Of a stretch of 64,000 nt of DNA, positions 60,401 through 63,815 are shown in pieces; the stretch's first letter is position 1, and each line of letters starts with the position of its first letter. Source of the stretch: Phalacrocorax aristotelis. Taxonomy: Eukaryota; Chordata; Aves; Suliformes; Phalacrocoracidae. A program made the translations under genes and the position numbers. Where the stretch lies: the NCBI RefSeq assembly GCF_949628215.1, contig NC_134277.1, positions 110,005,463 to 110,069,462 on the forward strand, read 5' to 3'. The notes below the pieces were generated by a model. That model ran no database searches and had not been told where the DNA came from. It was given only the letters and a program-made list of their open reading frames with translations.

Positions 60401-62897
60401 CTGTGGAATAGACTTAAAAAATCAGAAGTTTTTTTTAAAAGATTAAATACAGATTGCCTGCTGGGTTCCTGTAAAAGTTTTTAAATCCTAAAATGTTTTA
60501 ATTCACTTGGAAGAACTGAGAGTAAAATACCATCAGGAACAAATCCAGCAGAGAAGAAATTACCATGACCAAATACACACTATCTTCCCAATTAACTTTA
60601 AACCATCTGCCTCTCTACAAGGCGAAGACAAAGTTGTTTCTACAGTTTTCTCTGTCATTCAAGCCTGACTTCTTCCTTAGTTTTCACACTGGCTATTCTT
60701 AGCAAAGGGCGTGGAATAAGTAGACAGTCACATCCAGACCACAATCTCTACCCATCTCTTAGATACACATACATTCAAGAAGAAAACATCTGTCCTCCTG
60801 TAGATCTGCATGCATGTCTTCATAACACCCTCATAAAAAGACTGATTAAGCATGGAGCAGATAACTGGACCATGACTGGACTGAAAACTGGCCGCTCAAA
60901 GGGTTATGATCAGCAGCACAAAGTCCAGCAGGAGGCCAGCCACTTGCTAGTGGAGTAGCCCAGGGACCTTGACTGGGGCCAGTACTATTCAAGATCATCA
61001 TTAATGACGTGGATGATGGAGCAGAGTGCACCCTCAGCAAGTTTGCCCATAATACAAAGTTGGGAGGTGCAGTTTATATACAGGAGAGTAGACCTCAACA
61101 AGCTGGAAGAATGGGCTGAGAAGAATCTCATTGAGTTCAAAGGGAAATGGCAAGACCAGCACCTGGATAAGCTCACGCATCCACACAGGCAGGGAACTGA
61201 CCAGCTGGAAAGCAGCTTGGCATAAAAGGGCTTGCAGGTCCTAGCAGACAAGCAGTTGACCATGAACCACCAATGTGCCCTTGTGGCAGAGGAGGCCAAC
61301 AGCATCCTGGGCTGCAGTTGCCAGCAGGCTTAGGGAGGTGATTCTTCCCCTCTACTCAGCACTAGTGTGACCACATCTGGAGTGCTGTGTCCAGTTATGG
61401 ACTCCCCAGTACAAGAGAAGGCATTGTCATACTGGGGAGTACCTAGCGAAAGGCCACAAATATGATTAACAACTTCAAGCATCTATCATATGAGGAGAGA
61501 GATGAAATTGTTTAGCCTCAAGAAGACAAGGCTCAGGAGGAAATCTTATCAGTGTGTATAAATACCTGATAGGGAGAGGAAGTGGGCAGGGAGGAGTAAA
61601 GATGGACCCAGACTCTTCTCTCAGGTATCCAGTGAGAAGAAAGGAGGCAACTGGCTCTATTTTAAATAGAGCAAATTCCATTTGAACATGAGGGAAAGAT
61701 TTTTAATTGTCAACATGATCAAACACTAGAACGGGTTGCCCAGAGAGGACCCAGAGACTACAGAGTCTCTACCCTTGGAGATATTCAAAACGTCACCAGA
61801 CCTTGATCAACCTGCTCTATTTGACCTGGTTTTGAGCAAGAAGGGATGGACTAGATGATCTCCAGGACTGCCTTCTGACCTCAACCATTCGGTGATTTGT
61901 CTGTATTTGAGAACATTTTAGCATACATATCAGACTGAGGGTGACCTAAACTTGTACAAATTGAGGGTAGGGTAGATTACAGTCTGGATATACATTATCA
62001 AGACCTCAAACCACTCATTCTGTATCTAGAACAACAGGGATAAGGATAAATTAGAAAGAACAGCAATTATGGCAGTACAGAGTCAGACGAGTGATCCACC
62101 CAGTCCTTCTGCATTAAAGTCTACAGCCTTCATCATCTGATCAGCTCAACCAAGTCAGACTTGCTAGTTACTGATTCCTTTGAGTGATCATGTCAAAAAA
62201 GGGCTGTTTCTGTAACTGAATGGGTCTGTACGTGTCCTGCCTGAACAGAAAAACAGCATAACTTGTTACAGCAGAGAAGGTAGGTGTCTAGGATTACCAA
62301 ATTGAAAATACACCTTTTTCAGACTTACACCACATTAGTGGTTTTGAATTTTATCAAGTAAAAGACTTTACTCACATGCTAAAGACAAGTTGTCCCATTA
62401 AAAAAAAAAAAAACAAACAGAAGGGGAAGACATAGCTGAAACTCAGGAACTCAATCACAGAACGTCAATAGCCTAGGAGTCTCTGAAACACTATGGGCTG
62501 ACAGACCAAGCAACTCCAGAAGTGAAGTAGGGAGAAAAAGGAAAGTGAGGTGGTGATAGTAACCCCTGACTCACTACAGGATCATGGCATTCTAACGAAG
62601 CTATCCTAACAAACTGCGGCACCTGCTAGGATTCAAATGCTCAATATAAAAAGCACTGAGCTGATATGAAAGTCCAAATTTAGCCATATTCAAAGCAACA
62701 ATAACAATCAGAGTTATGTGAATGTTGCTCAAGTTCATAGTTGTACTTTATATAGAAAAGAAATACCTTTGCTTTACTTTTGGTAGCAGAATCTATATTA
62801 ATGCTTTTATGTATTACAGCTGCAGTATCCATCCTATGCCATGCACCTTCACAGCTGGTAGAATTTGCACGTTCTTTTGTTTGTGCTTCTAAGTCAT
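3331..62897 (-). CDS. CEP192: CEP192 (centrosomal protein 192, SPD-2 family), 31 exons, 5' part outside window
   Basis: This gene encodes the pericentriolar scaffold CEP192. The family acts at centrosomes in centriole duplication, mitotic recruitment of pericentriolar material and spindle assembly, and docks Aurora A, PLK1 and PLK4. Those kinase-docking regions are mostly N-terminal in human and should lie beyond the window. I joined 31 exons by GT-AG borders, and all phases are consistent, giving 1,944 residues plus a stop. Residues 1-780 (window numbering) are acidic or Ser/Thr-rich with little predicted order. Residues from about 782 to the end form the PapD/ASH-like beta-sandwich array. 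Diagnostic family stretches are [54 protein letters not shown] and [12 protein letters not shown]. Assignment is from recognition of the family, not a search. The start codon and promoter are not in this window. The locus looks intact, with no internal stop or frameshift in any exon. Confidence 0.95.
4273..4830 (-). mobile_element. CR1 LINE 3' fragment
   Basis: On the plus strand it begins ATCATAGAATCACAGAATG, the reverse complement of the CR1 tail, followed by GTTGGAAGGGACCCACAAGG. It continues about 550 bp through the ORF2 C-terminal region (complement of GGAGAGGAGACTGAGG-like text) to CAGTACTTGAGGTGAGGCC. It sits in sense orientation to CEP192. Confidence 0.93.
6124..6195. repeat. G/T-rich simple sequence
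   Basis: Runs of GGGTTTTTTGGTGTGGGGGGG-like sequence alternate G and T blocks; the strand used by CEP192 is C/A-rich. No periodic unit is kept. Confidence 0.7.
8140..8300 (+). mobile_element. Possible ancient MIR-like SINE remnant
   Basis: The stretch TTAGTTCCCCTGTCTTTAAA and ACAGGGA resembles the conserved tRNA-SINE core (TCAGTTTCCxxATCTGTAAAATGGG). Similarity is short and may be chance. Confidence 0.25.
8916..8974 (-). CDS. CEP192: CEP192 small exon, last PapD-like domain
   Basis: Length is 59 bp (phase 0 in, phase 2 out). It encodes [19 protein letters not shown] plus a split Arg. It is the shortest confident exon, and the peptide is strongly conserved. Acceptor is AATTGCAG; donor is AAG|GTGAGT. 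Confidence 0.95.
9434..9557 (-). CDS. CEP192: CEP192 exon, last PapD-like domain (start)
   Basis: Length is 124 bp (phase 2 in, phase 0 out). It encodes [20 protein letters not shown], then [20 protein letters not shown] and L. The [10 protein letters not shown] strand and GVYAPED-like start match the final domain of the family. Acceptor is CAAATCAG; donor is TTG|GTAAGT. Confidence 0.95.
9558..10484 (-). other. CEP192: CEP192 intron with CR1 tail
   Basis: Apart from the CR1 fragment at 10187-10480 the sequence is unique and AT-rich. Confidence 0.7.
10187..10480 (-). mobile_element. CR1 LINE 3' fragment
   Basis: It starts ATAGAATCGTAGAATAATTC, then AGACTCAGGAGGTCTCTAG and the CAGCCTGTTCCACCACATAG box typical of CR1. 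It is diverged and truncated at about 290 bp. It ends only a few bases from the exon at 10485, so the insertion sits next to the splice donor. Confidence 0.88.
10485..10603 (-). CDS. CEP192: CEP192 exon, linker
   Basis: Length is 119 bp (phase 0 in, phase 2 out). It encodes [20 protein letters not shown], then [19 protein letters not shown]. This is a low-complexity linker before the last beta-domain. A CR1 tail begins within 10 bp of its 3' splice donor (AAG|GTATGT). Conservation is low here, but phase and borders fit. Confidence 0.88.
10604..14465 (-). other. CEP192: CEP192 intron (3.9 kb), no recognised element
   Basis: AT-rich unique sequence. I see no open frame with splice borders, no complete mobile element and no structured repeat here. 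Confidence 0.55.
14466..14585 (-). CDS. CEP192: CEP192 exon, PapD-like domain
   Basis: Length is 120 bp, phase 0 at both ends. It encodes [20 protein letters not shown], then [20 protein letters not shown]. FLPRxxGDYxQFWDxECHP is one of the best conserved parts of the CEP192 C-terminus. Acceptor is TTTGCTAG; donor is GCA|GTAAGT. Confidence 0.96.
14586..16131 (-). other. CEP192: CEP192 intron (1.5 kb), nothing recognised
   Basis: Unique sequence with no repeat family or coding signal that I can identify. Confidence 0.5.
16132..16227 (-). CDS. CEP192: CEP192 exon, PapD-like domain
   Basis: Length is 96 bp, phase 0 at both ends. It encodes [20 protein letters not shown], then [12 protein letters not shown]. 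Conserved YSAFRCS and SGTLEAHG strands. Acceptor is ATTTGCAG; donor is AAG|GTAAAC. Confidence 0.94.
16228..17103 (-). other. CEP192: CEP192 intron (0.9 kb), nothing recognised
   Basis: It contains only AT-rich unique sequence and short A-runs near 16257-16273. Confidence 0.5.
17104..17183 (-). CDS. CEP192: CEP192 exon, PapD-like domain
   Basis: Length is 80 bp (phase 1 in, phase 0 out). It encodes [20 protein letters not shown], then FAPPYVK. The LEMENKG-xxxVKW pattern is the ASH-type core strand. Acceptor is CTTCTAG; donor is AAA|GTGAGT. Confidence 0.94.
17184..18927 (-). other. CEP192: CEP192 intron (1.7 kb) with microsatellite
   Basis: It holds the compound CA/TA tract at 17821-17875. 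Otherwise nothing is recognised. Confidence 0.5.
17821..17875. repeat. Compound (CA)n/(TA)n microsatellite
   Basis: Two blocks of ACACACACAC flank a TATATATTTTTATATATATA core, giving a near mirror-symmetric arrangement. Such tracts are often length-polymorphic. Confidence 0.85.
18928..19132 (-). CDS. CEP192: CEP192 exon
   Basis: Length is 205 bp (phase 0 in, phase 1 out). It begins [19 protein letters not shown], continues through a linker, and ends [19 protein letters not shown]. The linker joins two beta-domains, and KNRTIVFP opens the next. The acceptor is taken at GTGCAAAAG because it keeps the QK|FIKVQI reading; its pyrimidine tract is poor. Confidence 0.9.
19133..20507 (-). other. CEP192: CEP192 intron (1.4 kb), nothing recognised
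   Basis: AT-rich unique sequence, with a poly-T run near 20351-20362. Confidence 0.5.
20508..20613 (-). CDS. CEP192: CEP192 exon, PapD-like domain
   Basis: Length is 106 bp (phase 2 in, phase 0 out). It encodes [20 protein letters not shown], then [16 protein letters not shown]. It completes the domain begun upstream ([15 protein letters not shown] is conserved). Donor AAG|GTACAT is weak. Confidence 0.95.
20614..23741 (-). other. CEP192: CEP192 intron (3.1 kb), no recognised element
   Basis: Positions 21680-22330 are less AT-rich and carry overlapping short open frames in several frames, but without splice borders or family similarity. I assign no function. Confidence 0.5.
23742..23865 (-). 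CDS. CEP192: CEP192 exon, PapD-like domain
   Basis: Length is 124 bp (phase 1 in, phase 2 out). It encodes [20 protein letters not shown], then [36 protein letters not shown] is a strong family signature. Acceptor is TTATTACAG; donor is AGA|GTAAGT. Confidence 0.96.
24212..24384 (-). CDS. CEP192: CEP192 exon
   Basis: Length is 173 bp (phase 2 in, phase 1 out). It encodes [20 protein letters not shown], a [12 protein letters not shown] linker, then [15 protein letters not shown]. The [12 protein letters not shown] segment opens a new PapD-like domain. Acceptor is TATTTTCAG; donor is TTA|GTAAGT. Confidence 0.94.
24385..26569 (-). other. CEP192: CEP192 intron (2.2 kb) with CR1 fragment
   Basis: The CR1 copy is at 24683-25085; the remainder is unique sequence. 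Confidence 0.6.
24683..25085 (-). mobile_element. CR1 LINE 3' fragment
   Basis: It shows GATCACCTAGTCCAACACCC, CTCTGGGCAACCTGTTCCAG and TACACATCGATAAGATCCTC, which are reverse-complement CR1 landmarks in the correct order. The extreme 3' tail is lost, so the copy is old. It lies in sense orientation to CEP192. Confidence 0.9.
26570..26711 (-). CDS. CEP192: CEP192 exon
   Basis: Length is 142 bp (phase 1 in, phase 2 out). It encodes [20 protein letters not shown], then [20 protein letters not shown] and HHLQSDR. It follows a 4.7-kb intron carrying a solo LTR. Acceptor is ATTTTTAG; donor is CAG|GTAATG. Confidence 0.94.
28190..28545. other. Unexplained GC/CA-rich patch, possible old repeat
   Basis: This stretch is clearly less AT-rich than its surroundings, with a CACACACAGAGCCAGCCAC block and a segment reading TCCCTCCAGCTGCTGGCCCT. 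It has the look of a degraded LTR or other repeat, but I cannot name a family or find ends. Confidence 0.3.
30097..31238 (-). mobile_element. Solo LTR of an avian endogenous retrovirus (ERVL/ERV3-like)
   Basis: This 1,142-bp element has TG...CA ends and a perfect 5-bp target duplication TCCAT (30092-30096 and 31239-31243). The minus strand is the retroviral sense: an AATAAA lies at 30281-30286 near its 3' end. The body is GC-rich with repeated CTGCAG-containing units (30540-30920) that give short meaningless open frames. No gag, pol or env lies between LTRs, so it is a solo LTR left by recombination. The class is inferred from the 5-bp duplication and general resemblance to common bird LTRs. 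It is in the same orientation as CEP192, so its polyadenylation signal could act on the pre-mRNA. Confidence 0.88.
30281..30286 (-). terminator. LTR polyadenylation signal AATAAA
   Basis: TTTATT on the plus strand gives AATAAA in the sense of the LTR and of CEP192, about 185 bases before the LTR's 3' end. Use for host transcripts is only a possibility. Confidence 0.5.
31382..31491 (-). CDS. CEP192: CEP192 exon with an internal cryptic donor
   Basis: Length is 110 bp (phase 2 in, phase 1 out). It encodes [20 protein letters not shown], then [17 protein letters not shown]. It bridges two beta-domains. The real donor is AGG|GTAAGC. Inside the exon a near-consensus GAG|GTAAGA lies at 31468-31469 (minus strand); its use would leave only 22 bp and shift the frame. 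Confidence 0.94.
31492..33543 (-). other. CEP192: CEP192 intron (2.1 kb)
   Basis: No mobile element is recognised with confidence. A TATAAATA on the plus strand at 31983-31990 lies in a less AT-rich stretch (31880-32060). Confidence 0.5.
33544..33656 (-). CDS. CEP192: CEP192 exon
   Basis: Length is 113 bp (phase 0 in, phase 2 out). It encodes [20 protein letters not shown], then [17 protein letters not shown] and a split Arg. [11 protein letters not shown] is one of the clearest CEP192 signatures in the window. Donor is TAG|GTAAGA. Confidence 0.97.
33865..34125 (-). CDS. CEP192: CEP192 exon, PapD-like domain
   Basis: Length is 261 bp, phase 0 at both ends. It encodes [20 protein letters not shown], continues through [18 protein letters not shown], and ends [14 protein letters not shown]. 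The [13 protein letters not shown] segment is a canonical ASH strand and highly diagnostic for CEP192. An internal CAG|GTAATG resembles a donor but is read through. Donor used is GAA|GTAAGT. Confidence 0.97.
34126..34653 (-). other. CEP192: CEP192 intron (0.5 kb), nothing recognised
   Basis: AT-rich unique sequence. Confidence 0.5.
34654..34830 (-). CDS. CEP192: CEP192 exon, PapD-like domain
   Basis: Length is 177 bp, phase 0 at both ends. It encodes [20 protein letters not shown], then [20 protein letters not shown] and [19 protein letters not shown]. This is a well-conserved beta-domain of the family. Acceptor is TTTTATAG; donor is ACT|GTAAGA. Confidence 0.96.
34831..35591 (-). other. CEP192: CEP192 intron (0.8 kb), nothing recognised
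   Basis: Unique sequence without coding signal. Confidence 0.5.
35592..35682 (-). CDS. CEP192: CEP192 exon, PapD-like domain
   Basis: Length is 91 bp (phase 2 in, phase 0 out). It encodes [20 protein letters not shown], then [19 protein letters not shown] is the ASH-type strand; RGQDQDCFQ is family-diagnostic. Donor is CAG|GTAACT. Confidence 0.95.
35683..36501 (-). other. CEP192: CEP192 intron (0.8 kb), nothing recognised
   Basis: AT-rich unique sequence. Confidence 0.5.
36502..36678 (-). CDS. CEP192: CEP192 exon
   Basis: Length is 177 bp (phase 2 in and out). It encodes [20 protein letters not shown], an EAEAEE linker, then [20 protein letters not shown] and SV. It ends one beta-domain and opens the next ([11 protein letters not shown]). 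Acceptor is TTTTAAAG; donor is AGT|GTAAGT. Confidence 0.94.
36679..38836 (-). other. CEP192: CEP192 intron (2.2 kb) with A-rich tract
   Basis: Positions 37430-37690 are strongly purine-rich (A-runs with G). No mobile element is recognised. Confidence 0.55.
37430..37690. repeat. A-rich/purine-rich low-complexity tract
   Basis: Repeated A-runs with AAAACAAAAC and GGAAAAAAAG-type words make this low complexity; the CEP192 strand here is pyrimidine-rich. Confidence 0.6.
38837..38952 (-). CDS. CEP192: CEP192 exon, PapD-like domain
   Basis: Length is 116 bp (phase 0 in, phase 2 out). It encodes [20 protein letters not shown], then [18 protein letters not shown]. The pattern F-x-V-x-P-x-x-(F/L)-x-L-x-P-G-x-E/D-x-x-x-V-x-V-x-F is typical of ASH/MSP-type folds. 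Donor is AAG|GTAATG. Confidence 0.94.
40675..40782 (+). repeat. Inserted copy of the 44114-44219 intron segment inside the CR1
   Basis: These 108 bases match 44114-44219 in the same orientation, with three substitutions and two single-base indels by eye. They interrupt the CR1 between GAGCTCGTCCAG and GTCCCATCCCTCAGGC, where intact CR1 would be continuous. A few CR1 bases (about 15-20) appear lost at the junction. Confidence 0.92.
40784..41300 (-). pseudogene. CR1 ORF2 reverse transcriptase remnant
   Basis: It contains [73 protein letters not shown] and [13 protein letters not shown]. The ADD catalytic motif survives. A frameshift near 41210 separates the preceding NYRPVSLT block, and the frame is cut by the insertion at 40675-40782. 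Confidence 0.9.
41845..42777 (-). pseudogene. CR1 ORF2 endonuclease (EEP) domain remnant
   Basis: It shows [17 protein letters not shown], then [45 protein letters not shown] and [13 protein letters not shown]. These are the ordered landmarks of the apurinic-type endonuclease of CR1. The usual GDFN is GAFN here, so the Asp of that motif is lost. It is broken by frameshifts. Confidence 0.88.
42937..43122 (-). pseudogene. CR1 ORF1 C-terminal remnant
   Basis: Minus-strand text includes [20 protein letters not shown], the conserved end of the esterase-like CR1 ORF1 protein. It is a remnant at the truncated 5' end of the element. Confidence 0.8.
43305..43397 (-). CDS. CEP192: CEP192 exon, PapD-like domain
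   Basis: Length is 93 bp, phase 0 at both ends. It encodes [20 protein letters not shown], then [11 protein letters not shown]. The [13 protein letters not shown] pattern is the classic ASH/PapD strand (L-x-L-x-N-x-G-N). The intron on its 3' side carries the long CR1 element. Donor is AAG|GTAGGT. Confidence 0.94.
43521..43660 (-). CDS. CEP192: CEP192 exon
   Basis: Length is 140 bp (phase 1 in, phase 0 out). It encodes [20 protein letters not shown], then [20 protein letters not shown] and HAPKDLQ. The IPLRARAG strand and the pre-domain linker match the edge of a PapD-like repeat. The donor CAG|GTTTGC is the weakest of the set. Confidence 0.93.
43661..44337 (-). other. CEP192: CEP192 intron (0.7 kb) containing the donor segment
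   Basis: Apart from the segment duplicated at 40675 nothing is recognised. Confidence 0.6.
44114..44219 (+). repeat. Likely source of the segment copied into the CR1
   Basis: Unique intron sequence starting CAGTTTGATGCTGAAGTATA and ending CAATATTGGAAATAT. It is not part of any recognised mobile element, so it is the probable donor. Confidence 0.8.
44338..44401 (-). CDS. CEP192: CEP192 small exon
   Basis: Length is 64 bp (phase 0 in, phase 1 out). It encodes [20 protein letters not shown], then S. The hydrophobic VWVLFHAP is a likely beta strand closing a PapD-like unit. Donor is CAG|GTATAG, weaker than most here. Confidence 0.92.
44600..44743 (-). CDS. CEP192: CEP192 exon
   Basis: Length is 144 bp, phase 0 at both ends. 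It encodes [20 protein letters not shown] and continues to [13 protein letters not shown]. It is a loop-rich part of the beta-domain array. Acceptor is TTTGACAG; donor is CAA|GTGAGT. Confidence 0.94.
45089..45685 (-). mobile_element. Solo LTR of an avian endogenous retrovirus (second family)
   Basis: On the plus strand it runs from TTGTGGTTTAGCCCCAGTCA to CCAGCTAAAACCTTGACA, both typical ends of a common bird LTR. The retroviral sense is minus: a TATATTTAA promoter box at 45417-45425 and an ATTAAA signal at 45222-45227 lie in the expected order. An (AAT)n-rich patch at 45238-45262 is internal. The flanks (CCCCC and CCCAC) are only an imperfect target duplication. No internal retroviral genes are present. 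It shares orientation with CEP192. Confidence 0.88.
45417..45425 (-). promoter_or_regulatory. LTR TATA box
   Basis: TATATTTAA in LTR sense, at the position where this LTR family has its promoter. Present activity is unknown. Confidence 0.5.
46336..46461 (-). CDS. CEP192: CEP192 exon, PapD-like domain
   Basis: Length is 126 bp, phase 0 at both ends. It encodes [20 protein letters not shown], then [20 protein letters not shown] and NA. The LDFG plus LxLVNKT pattern is the repeated PapD/ASH motif. Donor is GCT|GTAAGT. Confidence 0.95.
46462..47933 (-). other. CEP192: CEP192 intron (1.5 kb), nothing recognised
   Basis: AT-rich unique sequence. Confidence 0.5.
47934..48164 (-). CDS. CEP192: CEP192 exon, PapD-like domain
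   Basis: Length is 231 bp, phase 0 at both ends (77 codons). It encodes [20 protein letters not shown], then [19 protein letters not shown], and ends [14 protein letters not shown]. It continues the first C-terminal beta-sandwich unit. Acceptor is TTTTTCAG; donor is GAA|GTAAGT. Confidence 0.95.
48934..48967. repeat. Short TA/CA microsatellite
   Basis: ACACGTGTATATATATAAAT followed by ACACACACAAACACA, a compound dinucleotide tract. Confidence 0.7.
49692..49709. repeat. Poly-T run
   Basis: A run of about 18 T (poly-A on the CEP192 strand). No LINE or processed-gene sequence is attached that I can see. Confidence 0.75.
50005..50153 (-). CDS. CEP192: CEP192 exon, start of the PapD/ASH-like domain array
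   Basis: Length is 149 bp (phase 1 in, phase 0 out). It encodes [18 protein letters not shown], then [20 protein letters not shown] and [12 protein letters not shown]. The alternating hydrophobic pattern with FNPTERWLQ is the beta-sandwich signature seen in SPD-2/CEP192 PapD-like domains. Donor is AAG|GTAAGA. Confidence 0.95.
50154..51951 (-). other. CEP192: CEP192 intron (1.8 kb), nothing recognised
   Basis: AT-rich unique sequence, including a run of T at 50571-50580. Confidence 0.5.
51952..52846 (-). CDS. CEP192: CEP192 large exon encoding the Ser/Gly-rich linker before the PapD array
   Basis: This 895-bp exon (298 codons plus one base) runs from [20 protein letters not shown] to [10 protein letters not shown]. 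It is rich in Ser, Gln, Asn and Gly with hydrophobic patches ([30 protein letters not shown]), so it is probably a flexible linker before the folded C-terminal half. The frame is open throughout. Acceptor is TTACTAG; donor is TTG|GTAAGT. Confidence 0.95.
53070..53619 (+). mobile_element. Old solo LTR with target-site duplication
   Basis: It starts TATACTGGGTCTGGCTGGGA (from an ancestral TG start) and ends AATCCACCACA. A perfect 5-bp duplication CTAGG flanks it at 53065-53069 and 53620-53624. Internal landmarks such as GACAGCTGACCCCAGATGAC and CATCCCACTGTGAGG match the same LTR superfamily as 45089-45685, in opposite orientation and more diverged. It lies antisense to CEP192. Confidence 0.85.
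53878..54475 (-). mobile_element. CR1 LINE 3' fragment with an open ORF2 C-terminus
   Basis: The tail on the plus strand is GAATCATGGAAACATTTAGG, then GAAAAGACCTTTAAGATCAT. Minus-strand reading between 53833 and 54177 is open and gives the CR1 ORF2 C-terminal block with [12 protein letters not shown] and [19 protein letters not shown]. The open frame shows this copy is younger or better kept than its neighbours. It is sense to CEP192. Confidence 0.93.
57376..57532 (-). CDS. CEP192: CEP192 exon
   Basis: Length is 157 bp (phase 2 in, phase 0 out). It encodes [20 protein letters not shown], then [20 protein letters not shown] and [12 protein letters not shown]. The central block is strongly diagnostic for CEP192. 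Acceptor is TTTTTCAG; donor is TGG|GTAAGA. Confidence 0.93.
57533..58953 (-). other. CEP192: CEP192 intron (1.4 kb), nothing recognised
   Basis: AT-rich unique sequence. Confidence 0.5.
58954..59071 (-). CDS. CEP192: CEP192 exon
   Basis: Length is 118 bp (phase 1 in, phase 2 out). It encodes [19 protein letters not shown] followed by [20 protein letters not shown], a Ser/Pro-rich segment typical of vertebrate CEP192. It is separated from the large exon by a short intron of about 100 bp. Donor is AGG|GTAAGT. Confidence 0.93.
59175..60216 (-). CDS. CEP192: CEP192 large exon encoding a disordered acidic region
   Basis: This 1,042-bp exon (about 347 codons) is the largest in the window. It opens with [11 protein letters not shown] and a small-residue helix ([20 protein letters not shown], then [13 protein letters not shown]), the most family-typical part. 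The remainder is rich in Asp, Glu, Ser, Thr and Asn and ends in a Lys-rich stretch, [17 protein letters not shown]. Serine-proline sites (SVSPTK, KVSPTS) are possible mitotic kinase sites by inference. Donor is CTG|GTAAGT; acceptor is TTGTAG. Confidence 0.95.
60860..61912 (+). mobile_element. CR1 LINE fragment, reverse transcriptase region to 3' end
   Basis: It has GGGGCCAGTACTATTCAAGA, ATTAATGACGTGGATGATGG and CACCCTCAGCAAGTTTGCCC, matching the RT region. It goes on through CTAGAACGGGTTGCCCAGAG to GACTAGATGATCTCCAGGAC at the 3' end. All frames are broken. It is the only clear antisense CR1 inside CEP192. Confidence 0.9.
62065..62260 (-). mobile_element. Possible ancient CR1/L3-like remnant
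   Basis: The words GTACAGAGTCAGACGAGTGA and CCACCCAGTCCTTCTGCATT resemble the reverse complement of old amniote CR1 tails (ACTGGGTxxATCACTxGTCTGAC). It is short and degraded. Confidence 0.35.
62767..62897 (-). CDS. CEP192: CEP192 exon, first confidently placed in window
   Basis: Length is 131 bp, entering with two bases of a split codon (phase 1) and leaving at phase 0. It encodes [12 protein letters not shown] to [12 protein letters not shown]. The acceptor is TTCTTAG and the donor AAG|GTATTT. The sequence is polar and probably unstructured. Confidence 0.88.
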
Positions 62898-63740
62898 CTA
62901 AGAACAAAGAAAAAAACAGAATTAATTTACAGTAAGTAAATGATGTAAATGCCTGCATTCTGGGGATACACATGCTCCCTTAATGTTCTATATAAAAAAG
63001 AGCTGTTAAAATGGCACAATTCCAAATACTGCAAGCATCAGCTGTTTCCTGTACAGTACTCGAAGTTTATATTCAAGTCACAAAATCAGCTGGCATTAAG
63101 AATACCACGCTCACACTCTCCAAATTTTATTTTCAGGTAGCTTATCATATTAGTATAAGCTAAGCAAACCTTTTCATAAAATGGTGTTTACAAGACAATA
63201 TGAACGTAGACCAAGCTCCAGTAGAAAACTAGAAGAGTTAAATCTGAGTAAAGGCAATCTTCTTATGCTGGAGAGAGGGTTTGGCTGACAGAGATAGCAG
63301 TGAACTGGTGATTTTGAAGGATTATGTTTGGGAGGGACAGGTGTGTTTCTGAAACCATCAAAACCACAAATAATCATCTTGATTAGGAGACCAAACCCAA
63401 ACTAGAAGGTATTGTTCATGCGAGATCTAGAGGTTACCATTTCAACAAATGAGTTCCTGTTTGAAGGAAAACATCTGAACTCCCTAGAACACTAAAACCA
63501 ACTTTTAAAGATGCTCTGATTGGTGAGAAAACAATCATGAAACAAACATTTTTGGTTTCGGGTTTGTTGGTTTTCTGGTTTTGGTTTGGTTTGTTTTTGG
63601 TTTGGTTGGGGGGGGGCAGGATATGTTTGGGGGTTTGTTCATTTTTTTGTGTTGTGTTTTTTTCTTTTTTTGGGTTTTTTCCCTTCTGTTCTACTAGTAG
63701 ATATTTAGGTTTTGGATACACTTAATATTTCAAGTAACAC
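62898..63740 (-). other. CEP192: CEP192 intron (0.84 kb, if the upstream exon is real)
   Basis: It contains the G/T-rich tract at 63545-63695; nothing else is recognised. Confidence 0.5.
63545..63695. repeat. G/T-rich low-complexity tract
   Basis: GGTTTTGG and TTTGGTTTGG words with a nine-G run and later T-runs. The transcribed CEP192 strand is C/A-rich. There is no fixed repeat unit. Confidence 0.75.
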
Positions 63741-63815
63741 CCTCCTCAGATTGCTGAGCTCTCAGCTTCCTCTCCATCTGCTGCTCCTTAAGCAGGAATT
63801 GCAATACTGGTATTG
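63741..63815 (-). CDS. CEP192: Predicted additional upstream CEP192 coding exon
   Basis: This is a predicted 75-bp exon. Minus-strand reading gives a charged, helix-prone peptide containing LLKEQQMERKLRAQQSEE. A TTTATCAG acceptor precedes it and a weak donor (GG|GTGTTA) follows. Its end phase (1) fits the exon at 62767-62897: the split codon becomes GAT (Asp), reading SEE-D-DLEAQ. The upstream frame is closed by stops, which sets the 5' limit. The donor is poor and I cannot align it to a homologue, so this is a prediction from coding character and phase only. Confidence 0.5.

Larger units (their letters stand above)
60217..62766 (-). other. CEP192: CEP192 intron (2.5 kb) with CR1
   Basis: Mostly occupied by the plus-strand CR1 (60860-61912) and a possible older CR1 remnant (62065-62260). 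Confidence 0.65.

Noticed and set aside
62398..62412. Poly-A run as the tail of a processed insertion
   Set aside because: No gene or SINE-like sequence precedes it and no flanking duplication was found.
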